From positions 682,001-746,000 of the forward strand of contig CATKHK010000002.1 of NCBI GenBank assembly GCA_949751835.1: DNA of 64,000 nt, given 5' to 3'. The DNA is from Blepharisma japonicum (lineage: Eukaryota > Ciliophora > Heterotrichea > Heterotrichida > Blepharismidae). A program made the translations under genes and the position numbers. Positions 23,430-33,125 of this stretch are shown here, one piece after another. The notes beneath the pieces are model-generated. The model saw only the letters and a list, made by a program, of their open reading frames with translations, was not told the DNA's origin and made no database searches. Numbering within the stretch: position 1 is the stretch's first letter; each line of letters starts with the position of its first letter.

Positions 23430-24383
23430 TTAATATTCTCTTCTTGTTCTTCTGCCATCATATCCTCCTCTTCCACCTTCCTCATAATCATCTCTTCTTC
23501 CATATCCTCCTCTTCTGCCTCCTTCACGATCATCTCTTCCTCCATATCCTCCTCTTCTGCCTCCTTCTTCAAAGTCATCATCAAACCTTTCCGATCTTCT
23601 TGTTTCATAGCCTTCTCTTCTGGTTCCATAATTGTCGCCACGACTGGTAGCTCTTGACCTAGGCAGTGAAATATTGACGACCAAAGCTCTTCCATCGAGC
23701 TCCACTCCTGAAGATTTCAATGCTTTTAAGGCATCCTCAGAGTTTTCGAACTCAATAAAGCCAAATCCTCTAGGGTTTCCTTCTGAGTCATTAACAATTT
23801 TAGTGCTTACAACATTTCCATACTGTGAAAAGTGCTGGGTCAAAGTTTCTTGGTTTACGGAGTTGCTGATGTTAGCGACAAAGAGCTTATTGTTCTTGGT
23901 GACTGGCTTTTCTCCAGCTGGGGCTAATTTGATGGGTCTTCCAAGTAACATTTTCCCGTTGTTTTCAAGGGCTTTTTTGGCAAACTCAGCACTGCTGAAT
24001 CTTACAAATGCGAAACCTCTTGATCTGCCTTCTGGGTTTTTAGGAATTCTTATAGTGATTTCTCCTAATCCAGTGAAAAATTCTTTGATTTCTTTTTCTT
24101 GGGCAGCCCAGTCAATACCACCCATGAAAACATCGGTATCTGGGTTGTTGAAAGCAGGCTGAGGAGTTCGTGGCTCAAAGGATTCTCCTGAAGACTGATC
24201 TTTAGTACCCTCGCCGGATGTGCTGAATTGTCTTAAGGCGGACACTGGGGCTGAGGAAAATGCTTTGTAGAGGTTGAATCCTAATGAAGATGGCTTCATA
24301 AAAGGAGTGTAAGCCTTTCTTCTGATGATAGCGCGACCAAGCTGCTTGGCAAATGTAAAAAGCACCATTTTATAATCCTGCAT
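23430..24383 (-). CDS. Two-RRM, RGG-tailed RNA-binding protein, probably mitochondrial
   Basis: A 317-aa protein (or 313 aa from the second Met, MVLFTFAKQL). The first 55 residues are basic and hydroxylated with almost no acid residues, like a mitochondrial presequence. Two RRM domains follow (about 83-160 and 166-240) with RNP1 motifs SRGFAFVRF and PRGFGFIEF and RNP2 motifs VFMGGI and LFVANI. The tail is an Arg/Gly/Asp-rich repeat (GGRRGGYGGRDDREGG). The encoding DNA is a short degenerate repeat. The role is presumably organellar RNA processing or stability; the location is inferred only from the N terminus. Confidence 0.9.
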   Translation of the reverse strand: MQDYKMVLFTFAKQLGRAIIRRKAYTPFMKPSSLGFNLYKAFSSAPVSALRQFSTSGEGTKDQSSGESFEPRTPQPAFNNPDTDVFMGGIDWAAQEKEIKEFFTGLGEITIRIPKNPEGRSRGFAFVRFSSAEFAKKALENNGKMLLGRPIKLAPAGEKPVTKNNKLFVANISNSVNQETLTQHFSQYGNVVSTKIVNDSEGNPRGFGFIEFENSEDALKALKSSGVELDGRALVVNISLPRSRATSRGDNYGTRREGYETRRSERFDDDFEEGGRRGGYGGRDDREGGRRGGYGRRDDYEEGGRGGYDGRRTRREY

Positions 24384-24787
24384 TGCAAGCCAGAAGAAAT
24401 TTTATGAACAAAATGAAATTTAATAGTAAAAAGCTGGATCAGTAATTGTGATATATCATTTGGGAGAGTTGATATATATTGATTGCAGTTAATTGCGCTA
24501 GTGAAAAAGGTAAAATTATGTTGTGAAAAAAAATGAGGATTTAAATTTTTAAATAATTGAGAAGAAAAATGAAATTTGAATTATATAATAATGCATTAAA
24601 GCTTATAATTTAGCATGAAAGTTCTGTTAATTCGTGAATTATTAGGATTTTTTGATAAACCTTTTGCTAAAGGAGGAAGATATTAATAATATCATAATAA
24701 TATTTAAAAAAATTATCAGAAAATTTAATGAAAATGAAGATTCTTTATTTAAAAAAACCCGAATCCGATTAAAAATTATAATAAAAT
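24384..24787. other. Divergent intergenic region
   Basis: About 400 bp of AT-rich sequence between divergent genes. It must hold both promoters; no motif is recognised. Confidence 0.55.
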
Positions 24788-25630
24788 ATGGAAAAATTAG
24801 ACGAATATAATTTAAAAATGGATTTTCCAGTTCAAGAACAAATCAGCCTAGTAAAATCTGATGGGAGCTGTCTCATTACCTCCTTAAACACTCTAGAAAT
24901 AGTCCAACAATACCCCGGATTGCAGCCGCTTCACCCTCTTTGTGAAAAAAATCATGAAACTGCTGATATCGAAATTGAAGACGATTCCCAAACTATGGAC
25001 ACTGAAACTGAGCAAGAAGACAGCTCTTCTCAACGACTGAAACCTATGAATATAGACGCTATAAAGTATCTTTTGCCTATGAAAACTCGTCGAGCACAGA
25101 GACTTACCTTAGTGCTGGACCTAGATGAGACACTGGTTCATAGCGAAATAAAGCCAATCCCTGCAGCAAACCTTATAGTCAACATTTTTTTTGACGAAAG
25201 GCCTTGCTCCATCTATGTAAGTTTCCGACCTGGCCTGTTTAGCTTTCTAGAAGCTGTGGCTGAGAAGTTTGAAGTCGTTTTGTTCACAGCATCCCATAAA
25301 ATCTATGCAGAGCAGGTGTTGAAGTTTATTGACCCAGAAATGAAAATTATGAAATACCGATTCTACAGAGAGAGCTGTGTGGAAACAAATGGGACCTTTG
25401 TAAAAGACCTGAAGGTGCTTGGAAGAGATTTAAGAGAAGTTATCATTGTTGATAACTCAGTTCAAGCATTTTCGCTACAGCCTACTAATGGGATTCCAAT
25501 TGTTTCATGGTATAATGATATTATGGATAGAGAGTTATATAGAACCCTTGATATACTTGACGAGCTGCATGGTACAGCTGATGTACGCGAAGTGCTCAGT
25601 CAAAAATACAAATCATTCAATATGAATTAA
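24788..25630 (+). CDS. SCP/FCP1-type CTD small phosphatase
   Basis: A 280-aa HAD-superfamily phosphatase. The catalytic DxDxT motif is LDLDETLVHS (about residues 115-124), followed by FRPGLFSFLEAV, VVLFTASHKIYAEQVL, the insertion YRESC and the second Asp pair in VIIVDNSVQAF. The catalytic domain covers about residues 105-270; the first 100 residues are acidic and without a domain. SCP/Dullard/FCP1 enzymes act on the RNA polymerase II tail or on lipin and SMAD-type substrates; which applies here cannot be told. No BRCT domain is present, so it is SCP-like rather than full FCP1. Confidence 0.94.
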   Translation: MEKLDEYNLKMDFPVQEQISLVKSDGSCLITSLNTLEIVQQYPGLQPLHPLCEKNHETADIEIEDDSQTMDTETEQEDSSSQRLKPMNIDAIKYLLPMKTRRAQRLTLVLDLDETLVHSEIKPIPAANLIVNIFFDERPCSIYVSFRPGLFSFLEAVAEKFEVVLFTASHKIYAEQVLKFIDPEMKIMKYRFYRESCVETNGTFVKDLKVLGRDLREVIIVDNSVQAFSLQPTNGIPIVSWYNDIMDRELYRTLDILDELHGTADVREVLSQKYKSFNMN

Positions 25631-25722
25631 TTAGTTAATTAACTTTTTATTTAATCCAATGGGATAAGTAAGTTTAGGTTAGGTTAATGTCTTGCAAAGT
25701 TCTCAGAAAAAAATAGATATTA

Positions 25723-27237
25723 TTAGTGCTTATATTTTGAGCTAAAAATTAGCCTCTGCACCCACATAGGAATGTCTGGCAAATTTTCATCGGTGTCAAG
25801 CTTATTTATTGGGCATCGATAAATACTTTCAATGATATTTTCAGCTATTTGTATCAGTATAAGGACATATTTTTCGAGCTCAGAAGTGCTTTCATTTAAA
25901 ATAGATATCCTTTGAGGAGCATTAGGGTTGGCTTCTCTGTATTTCTGTTCTTCTTTGAGTAATCAATGGTGAAAAACTCGTTTCATAAACACAGAACCAT
26001 AATTTATTAATTTCCCGTTAGAATCTTCTTCAGCCATATGACTGTCACTGTGAGAAAACTCAAGCATGAGGCTCCCAAGATGAATATTCACTGAAAATCA
26101 GCTGGGAGTCGCTTTTCCTGAATTTTTAGCTGCAACAGCTTCTTCAAAGGTGTTTTCTGTTTTTTCTGATTCTCCAGTCAGTATGTTCCAAGCTTGTGTA
26201 GTTCCTTCTGAATTTTTTGTAATAATTCATTTTTTGTTATCACATACTTCATATTTATTTATATGTGGCAAACTTTTTATTGTTTTTGTTTCAGTTGATT
26301 GTATTGATTTAATGTCCCCATTTGTATCTGATATCCAGATATCACTATTAATGCCTAGCACATCTAGTACAGGAAAATTGTTTTCTGCTAGTTTTTCAGA
26401 TGTTTTTGAATTAACTTCAGTTTTGAATACATCTCCATGCCGATCTCCAGAAAATCTAAATAGTCTTTACATAGTCCCAGTATTTCAGTCCATTCTTAGT
26501 GCATTTACTGAGTCAGAATGTATATGAAATGACTCAATTACTTTGTGTGTGCCTATGTCTCATAATTTTATCATCTTGTCTGCTCCGGCTGTCAAGCAGT
26601 TTCTTCCATCAGGGCTTATTATGATTTTTCTTGCATGGTCTGTATGTCCTCTTAAGTCAATGATATTTTTGGCTCCTCTAGTGTCCATTATTTTGGGAGT
26701 CTGAATATTTCTTACGTTATTCGAAAAAGTCATCCCTATCAACTCTCCTGTTTCATCAGCATCTATACACCAAATAGAGTTGCCATGTGTGTTTAGAACT
26801 CTTATAGACCTTATTTGATCTAAATTCGAAATTTCCCATCTGATAAGAGTATAGTCTTGACCACCGGAATATAAAATTCTTTGGGATGGGATGTATTTAA
26901 GTGTCTGAATATAGTCTTTATGATTTTCAATGATACGGATTGGATCACTAGCAAATTCTGAGGACTGAAGAGATCATATACCAATAGTGCTGTCATATGA
27001 AGAGGAAAAAAGAAGTCCTAAAGTTGCATCAATTTGTATATCACTTACTCAGTGAATGTGCCTATCATAAGCGTGCTCGATTTCAAGAGTGTTTAGATCG
27101 TATTGTCGAACAATCCCATCTCTGCCAGCTGAGAAAAGATGATTGTCAAAGGCTTGCAGCCTATTTACACCTTTAATATGAGATTGGGATATTCCATCTC
27201 GAAAAAGGACTGAAATATTTTTTGATCTTGTTTTCAT
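25723..27237 (-). CDS. WDR48: WDR48/UAF1-like WD40 protein
   Basis: A 499-aa beta-propeller protein rebuilt from TGA-Trp codons and one 15-nt intron (26456-26470). The start MKTRSKNISVLFRDG and GVNRLQAFDNHLFSAGRDGI match the WDR48 N terminus. WD repeats cover roughly residues 20-330, e.g. DLRGHTDHARKIIISPDGRN followed by KLWDIGTHKV. After the propeller, ATPSWFSVNIHLGSLMLEF matches the post-propeller segment of WDR48 (PNWFSVDLKTG). WDR48 activates the deubiquitinases USP1, USP12 and USP46. The SUMO-like C-terminal domain of the animal protein is short or diverged here. Confidence 0.85.
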
Positions 27238-27370
27238 TATAAATTATTATTATGAGATTATAATTATTAGGTTATGAAACTCTCATAAATCTAGGTCATT
27301 GAAGATATCAAAGTAAGGTAAACATGAAGAAAAAAATTTACAAGTCTCATTAAAGCATTATTTATTAGAA

Positions 27371-28381
27371 TTAGTGAATTGTGTGTTCAACAGCGACGGA
27401 TTCCAACACATATTCATTCCCAGCACTAGAAAAATTCACTACTCTAAAATGATTCGCTTCTAGCAAGCTTTCTAGCTGTCCTCTTGACCTGATTTTACCA
27501 TTATTCAAGATCATCAAATGTACATCAAGATATCTTTCAAACAAAGTAGATTGGCCTTTCTCAAGCATGAGCTCAATTATAATTAGCCTATCCCCAGCAT
27601 TCAAGGCTTGTCTGCATTTTCCTAAAATTTCCATAACTTTGTCATCAGGGTAAGTATAAAGGACATGCTTAATAATTTGAGTATCAAATCCAGAAGGAAT
27701 AGTCTCAAAACAACTCCCAGCAATAAAATTGATTTGCTTTTCTGCCTCTTTTATTTTTTTTAATACGATATCTCTAATCTGCGGCTGTTCAAGCAATGTG
27801 AACTCAAGATTTGGGAATATTTTTGATAGTTCTACTAATAGTGTTCCGTCACCTCCTCCAATGTCAATGATTTTATGAGAATTCCTTAAATCTATTGCTA
27901 ATGCAACTTCTCGGGAATTTAAATTTGTAACACCTGCCATACCTTCATGATAGATTTCTAATGTTCCAGGAATTAAACGCATTGATTCGTCCATACTTTG
28001 GTGAAATTTAAGTTCTGGAGCAGTAGAATTTGATGATAAACAGCCAGGAATGCATGTGAGGGTTTCCAATTTTCAAGGGGATAAGCTAAATTTGTAAAGA
28101 TTGGCTAGATTTTTGTCAAGAAAACGTTCTGATAGAGGACTATTAGAGAAGATATTAGTGTTTGAGTCATAAGAAAATAGTCCGACAGATACAAGCTGCA
28201 ATAAAGCTCTTTCCAGTTTATCAGAAACAGTTGATGTCAATTCAGAAAGCTGTCTTGCAGTCTTACGCCCTTCAGCAAGCAATATTGGGATATTGAGCTC
28301 TAAAGCTGAAAATAGTAGCATTCCTATCTGAGGTCCAATTAGTAGCCTATTAAGCTGGTAATCTAAATCACTCTGTGCCAT
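27371..28381 (-). CDS. SAM-dependent O-methyltransferase (COMT/ASMT/HIOMT type)
   Basis: A 336-aa enzyme with a winged-helix dimerisation domain (residues 1-100, LLFSALELNIPILLAEG) and a Rossmann domain holding the SAM motif KIIDIGGGDGTLLVEL, then FTLLEQPQI, and the IIELMLEKG strand. A TGA at about 28070 is Trp. The catalytic His expected in plant and animal O-methyltransferases may be H224 (IIKHVLYTYPDDKV). Substrates of the family are small phenolic or indole molecules. Blepharisma makes phenolic pigments and a tryptophan-derived gamone, but a link is speculation. Confidence 0.9.
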
Positions 28382-28642
28382 TTATAATAAATTCCCAAAA
28401 TTGTTCCTTTCATTAAATTATGAATATATAATTATATAAGAAAATGTTTAACACTTTTCATTATTATTTCATTTATAACAAAAATCATGGGAACTCTGCT
28501 CCTTTCCATTATTATTTTTTGTAAGAAGGATTATCTAATACTCAAAAATAGTTTAATAAAAGTCATTAAGTTGAATATAAGGAGATTGAATTAAATAGTT
28601 GTTATTTATTAAGATATTCTTTAATATTCCATATTTATTAAA

Positions 28643-29803
28643 ATGTATTCACCTAGCCTATCTCCACTGCAAGAAGAAGCTTTGATGAATTTCCAAGCAA
28701 TAACAGACAATTACGAGCCAAATGTAGGGATTGACTTTCTTTCTCGCCACAATTGGGATGTAACAGCAGCTTCAAACACATATTTTGCATTTCAGCATCA
28801 ACCCCCTCCGTCTCAGCCTGAAAGATTAGTGGATCCTGAACCAGACTTTTATTCTCCTCCTCCTCCAAGAGCTTCTAAGTCATTTTTTAGCAAAATCATG
28901 AGTGCATTCACCATATCCGAACCTAAAGAAAACCCATGCGCTGTAAGATTTATCCAAAGACTAGCATCAGCAACTAAAAGCAACTCAAATGTTCCATTCA
29001 GCAAAAAATTCTTGCAAGAAGTTTTATCAGAATCGCAAAAACGAAAACGACCACTTTTGATGTTTGTGTGTGGGGTTGATACTTCTAATGAGTTTTTAAG
29101 AGATGTCCTAAGCAACAGTTTAATAAAAGGTATAATAAGTGACTCTTTCATTGCATGAGGTGTCGAAATGAATTCAAGCGATGGCAGAACCGCAAACGTA
29201 GTTTTATCAATTCAAAGCTACCCTTGTTTCGCTGTCGTAAAAGTTGATGACTCATCAAAGCCACTTATCCTTGATAAAATTGAAGGAATGGTTACTGTAC
29301 AAAGGCTTGCAGAATTTCTAGAAAATAATGTAGTCGCTTTTACTGATATGATGTATCCTCATTTAAAAGAAGAACGGCTAATTAGAGAACAACAAGAAAG
29401 AGAGCTTAAAGAAGCAGAAGCTATTGTTAGAGAAAGAGAAAAAGCTGAAAGAGAAAAGCAAGCCAAAATTAAACAAGAGTTAGAGGAGCAGAAGCGTATT
29501 TTAGAAGAAAAAGAAAAAATAAAGCAAGAGAAAAAGAGAAAAGTCAAAGAAGAACCACCTGAAGGTCCTGAAATTGCGCATTTATCATTAAGAATGCCAA
29601 ATGGGCAAAAGATTGAAAGAAGATTTATGAAGGGTGATAGGATTGAAAATGTGTATGATTTTATTGAAACGCTGGACATTCAAAATCAATTCCATATTGT
29701 ATCTGGGTTTCCTCCGAAAGTGCTTGATGACAAGGAAAGAAGCTTGGAAGCTGAAGGTCTGTTCCCAAAAGCAGTTGTACATGTTAGGGAAATTAATTCT
29801 TAA
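28643..29803 (+). CDS. UBA-UAS-UBX protein (FAF1/UBXD8-like)
   Basis: A 386-aa p97/Cdc48 cofactor. Layout: UBA-like helices at residues 1-45 (EALMNFQAITDNYEPNVGID), a thioredoxin-fold UAS domain at about 95-235, a charged coiled coil at about 235-300, and a C-terminal UBX domain (about 305-386, LSLRMPNGQKIERRFMKGD; VSGFPPKVLDDKERSL). One TGA codon at 29156 is Trp in DSFIAWGVEM, inside the UAS domain. The UBX loop has FPP rather than FPR, a common FAF/UBXD variant. No membrane hairpin is seen, so it is closer to FAF1 than to UBXD8 in topology. Confidence 0.92.
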
Positions 29804-29971
29804 TATTATAAATTAAATGCAGGATTATTATAAATTATAAAAAATATCATATGATGCTTGTAAATTTTATTATAGGATTGCTTAGAGATTTTATTATGTC
29901 ATTATAGATGAAAAGCCTTATTAAACATGAAATGATAAATAACACTAACCAACATTTATTTAACACAAAGT

Positions 29972-30729
29972 TTAAATGCCAAATTTTGAAAATTTAATTT
30001 CTTCAAAAAATATTTCTTCAATATTTATTTCTTCAAAATCTGTATTAAATTGAATAAAGTCCTCCTCCTCAAAAATATCTTCTTCAGGTCCTTTTTCAAT
30101 TATGATTTTTGGTGCCTTATTTAGAACTAAGCCATTTGGCTTTCAAGCAGCGATTTTCAAATCCTCAAGCATTTTAATTTGCACATATGTTTTAAGCTCC
30201 TCCCAGTTTTTGCAGCATTTATAACTATGCTCCTGTGGAGTCTGCGATAAGCAGCAACAAAAACCGAATTTCTCACACAAAATTTCTGGATTAGGGTCAG
30301 AAAAAACCAGCTCCACAAAGTAAAAAAACGATTGCTTTACTGGTTCATTTCTGAAGTAAGATTGAATATACTCAGTGTTAAAACTTTTTTGGGCTGTGCT
30401 TGAATTTTTAATTCGAGCAGGATTTGCATTTCTTTTACTTTTGCCATCAGTCATTGGCCCTGATTCTGTCTGAGATTCTACTTCAAGAACATTTTGGTTT
30501 TTATTATAAATGTCCTTTAAAATTCCGTATAATCTACAGGCTTCGCCATTATCTTCGTTAAATTTGCACATAGTTTTATCTGGAAAACTATTAGTTTTGA
30601 TAAGACGGTTCAGCTTTTTATGGTTTCTAATAAGTTGACACCTTACATACTCTTTTTTGGGTGCTTTTTTAGGGTTTTTTTTTGCATCTAAAATTGTTAG
30701 CTGAGACTCTTGCGAGGATTTTGATTCAT
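29972..30729 (-). CDS. Unrecognised Lys/Cys-rich protein
   Basis: Not recognised. From the first in-frame Met at 30571 the product is 199 aa, with a TGA-Trp codon at about 30142 and an acidic C terminus (EEDIFEEEDFIQF). The frame stays open upstream with protein-like sequence (KKEYVRCQLIRNHKKLNRLI) but no Met; a 20-nt GT-AG intron (30688-30707), if real, joins it to an ATG at 30729 for 245 aa. Twenty nt is longer than every other intron in this window, so that start is provisional. A central Cys cluster (FGFCCCLSQ, YKCCKNWEE) might bind metal. Confidence 0.6.
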
Positions 30730-30800
30730 CTAGCGAATTTGATGAATATGACAGTATTTATGATGAAATTCTCGATGAAATCGAGATCTGAGAAGAAGAA

Positions 30801-31565
30801 ATGCGATTTTTGGAAGAGGAAGAAGTAGAAGATGAAGAAATAGATGGAGGTTATGGGGAAGAGGATGGAAGATCTGAGGAAGAACTGGAAGAAGAAATTG
30901 AATGGGAAGAGATGGTGAAGGCTGCACTTGCGCAGCAGATCGGAGAAATCTTGGATAACGGAGAATTAATGACAGCCGCAGGATTAAGGTCAACACCTGT
31001 CGAAATAGGGATAGAAGCCCAAAAATCCCAAGCCCAAAAATCCAAGGCCCAAAAATCCCAAGCCCAAATATCCCAAGCCCAAATTTCCCAAGCCCAAAAA
31101 GCCCAAGCCCAAAAAGTCCAAGCCCAAAAAGCCCAAGCCCAAAAAGTCCAAGCCCAAAAGCCCAAGCCCAGAAAACTCAAGTCCAAAGGGCCAAAATCCA
31201 AGGAGTTCCAAAATGCCGAAGGGTCTGGTAATTTGGAAACTGCAAAATTATGCCAAATAAAAAAGGCACTCAATAAGCAATTTGAACCAGGTTTGGTGAA
31301 GAAGCAAATCCTGAAGAAGCAAATCCTGAAGAGGCAAATCCTGAAGAAGCAAATCCTGAAGAAACGGATCTTGAAGAAGAAACCCTGAAGAAACAAATCC
31401 TGAAGAAAATGTTGGAGAAGCAAACCCTGAAGGAGCAAATCCAATTTAGTGAAAAAGCAAATCCTAAAGAAGAAAATTCTGAAGAAGGAAATCCTGAAGA
31501 AAGTGGTCCTGAAGGAAGAAATTGGCCATAAGGCCGTTCGGTGGCGCTTGTCGCCGCTTAATTAA
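30801..31565 (+). CDS. Low-complexity ORF built on two 15-bp minisatellites
   Basis: With TGA as Trp the frame runs 254 codons to TAA at 31563. The N-terminal 45 residues are very acidic (LEEEEVEDEEIDGG), followed by a short ordinary segment (VKAALAQQIGEILDNGELMT). Then come about ten units of 5 residues, AQKSQ/AQKAQ/AQKVQ (31015-31165), and later KKQIL units (31299-31385). In another frame the second array reads EEANP repeats, which look more natural, so drift of the repeat between frames is likely. The acidic frame continues upstream of the Met without a start. It may be a real but fast-evolving gene or a repeat-driven false ORF. Confidence 0.4.
31015..31165. repeat. 15-bp minisatellite array (CCCAAAAAGTCCAAG-like)
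   Basis: About ten copies of a 15-bp unit of the type GCCCAAAAAGTCCAA with few changes between copies. The period of 15 keeps the reading frame and encodes repeated AQKxQ. Strand asymmetry is strong, with runs of C and A on the plus strand. Confidence 0.85.
31299..31510. repeat. Second 15-bp array (GAAGAAGCAAATCCT-like)
   Basis: Four near-perfect units of GAAGAAGCAAATCCT at the left, becoming diverged towards 31500. The unit reads EEANP in one frame and KKQIL in the frame of the ORF above. Confidence 0.8.
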
Positions 31566-31585
31566 TAGCATAGCATAGCATAGCA
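31535..31585. repeat. GC-rich hairpin followed by (TAGCA)4
   Basis: A patch of GC-rich sequence, unusual here, contains GGCG-CTTGT-CGCC, which can fold as a short hairpin (about 31543-31555). It is followed at 31566-31585 by four tandem TAGCA units. Base composition differs sharply from the flanks. Confidence 0.7.
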
Positions 31586-31614
31586 TAAATTTATTTCTAA
31601 AAATTAATTTTGAC

Positions 31615-31860
31615 TTAAGCTTTATAATGAAGTCTCATCCTAAGCAATTTGGTGTCGTCTCCTGGGTTTCGACCTGATTTTTTTACCCCTTTAGTTAAGT
31701 TCGTTTTAATTGCTGGCTGGTCATCGTCAATCACAGCTGTTGTTGATTGAGTGCTGCATTCATTACCTAGAATTTCTAAGCATTCTTGATTAGATATACC
31801 TTCATCTAACATTCAAGCATCGAATCCATCTACTATATCACAATCAGTTATCTTTTTCAT
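31615..31860 (-). CDS. Small acidic/basic hypothetical protein
   Basis: Not recognised. The 81-aa ORF starts MKKITDCDIVDGFDAWMLDE; a TGA is read as Trp at codon 17, extending the frame to this ATG. The C-terminal half is basic (KKSGRNPGDDTKLLRMRLHY). No signal peptide or membrane helix is present. Support is the in-frame TGA in a natural-looking context and the position between genes; it could be spurious. Confidence 0.5.
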
Positions 31861-32360
31861 CCTTCCTTCTACAATTTTTATTATTAAAATTGAATTTCAT
31901 ATGCAAATCTTTTTGGAATTAACCATTAATTTTGTCTAATAATCAATTAAATTTTTATCCTTTTCAAAATTCAATTCTTTTAGTCATTAATGCCCTTTTA
32001 TATATAGCTTTTCTGTAATTAAATTAAATTTAATTTTTTAGACCTATAAGCATCACTGAGCTGGAAATAGAAGTCTCTATTTTAATGCTGACTATCTTTG
32101 TGGTTTATATGCAATGAAACAATTTTTAGAAATAAATTTGATTTTTGGCATAGTTTCGTATTTGATAGTATTCCATTTTATCTTCTAATAAATTCATTTT
32201 TGGAGCTTTTTTATTTTATTTATTAAACTATCGAAAATATTATTCTGTATAAAGAAAATACGGAAGGAGTAAAGATTTTCAATAATTTAAATTTATTTAA
32301 ATAAATAACAATATCTAAAATTTGAATTTAAAAAATTTATTATATATTATTTTAAGGAGG
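31861..32360. other. AT-rich gap
   Basis: About 500 bp before the clamp-like copies; nothing supported. Confidence 0.5.
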
Positions 32361-33125
32361 ATGCTCAAACTTAAAATCGTTAAATGGAGAGATTTTCAAT
32401 TCATAATCTTCTTAATTGCTTCCTTATCTGATGAGGTCTTTCTCGAAATTTCAAATCAAGTCTTCAAGGTTATAACAAAAAATATAGATCAGCAAACTCT
32501 CCATTATTCACATCAGCCATCATTTTCTCTTTTATCAATGAAATTTTTTCGCTTCGAATAGTTATGCCTGTTAGAAATTTCTCCGAATGGATATCTATTG
32601 CATGTAAAAATGACTCAATTGTTTTTATGCATGATAGATTCAGCGATAATTTATATTTATCAATAAAAACCATTCATAAAAGAACAAAAATAAAAATAAT
32701 TCAAGGAAAAAGCTAAAGTTTCACCATATTTTCTACCACAAAGTTTTACTATATCTCAAGATCTCTATAAAATATCATTACCATATATGTAACGAAAGAC
32801 TTTGCCAATCTTATTGTTGACACTATACAGTAGCAATGACTCTTAATTCTATAGAGATTAAATTTCAATCCAGACATTACTCTTTAATTCGTGTTGGGAA
32901 CGGATTTCGTGACCTAAAGGAAAGAGGATATTCATGAAATTTTCAAGAAAAATTAGTCCTGCTATTCCATTTCCATATTTATCAAAATTTTCAAAAATTG
33001 TAGGAAAGATTGATAATGAATTTTTAATGGAAATTGGCAAAGGCTATCCCTTAATGATGAAAATAGCAATGAGTCAAGGAGAAATTTTATGCTATGCTAA
33101 AATGAAAGGTTTAAATCCACACTCT
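32361..33125 (+). pseudogene. Decayed sliding-clamp (PCNA)-like gene, copy B
   Basis: This copy starts at an ATG (MLKLKIVKWRDFQF, then IASLSDEVFLEISNQ), which aligns with the PCNA start (MFEARLVQG... ACWDISSSG). Later blocks are PVRNFSEWISIACKNDSIVF (PCNA [20 protein letters not shown]), DNLYLSIKT, and near the end PYLSKFSKIVG and LMEIGKGYPLMMKIAMSQGE (PCNA RYLNFFTKA and DVPLVVEYKIADMGH). The blocks are in the right order and spacing for one clamp monomer but lie in different frames, so the copy is broken in several places. A new copy begins about 710 bp after its matching block. Confidence 0.6.

Noticed and set aside
23408-23695. Glu/Met-rich ORF (AEEEDMEEEM repeats) within the RRM gene tail
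   Set aside because: It is an alternative frame of the RGG-coding repeat; the RRM frame is far better supported.
30851-31444. Minus-strand ORFs rich in Trp/Phe/Leu/Gly (FWAW, FLGLG repeats) over the minisatellite
   Set aside because: They are the antisense of the 15-bp array and have no natural-looking flanking protein.
30801-31565. CRISPR-like array because of regular short repeats
   Set aside because: The repeats are directly tandem without unique spacers and lie in a eukaryotic genome.
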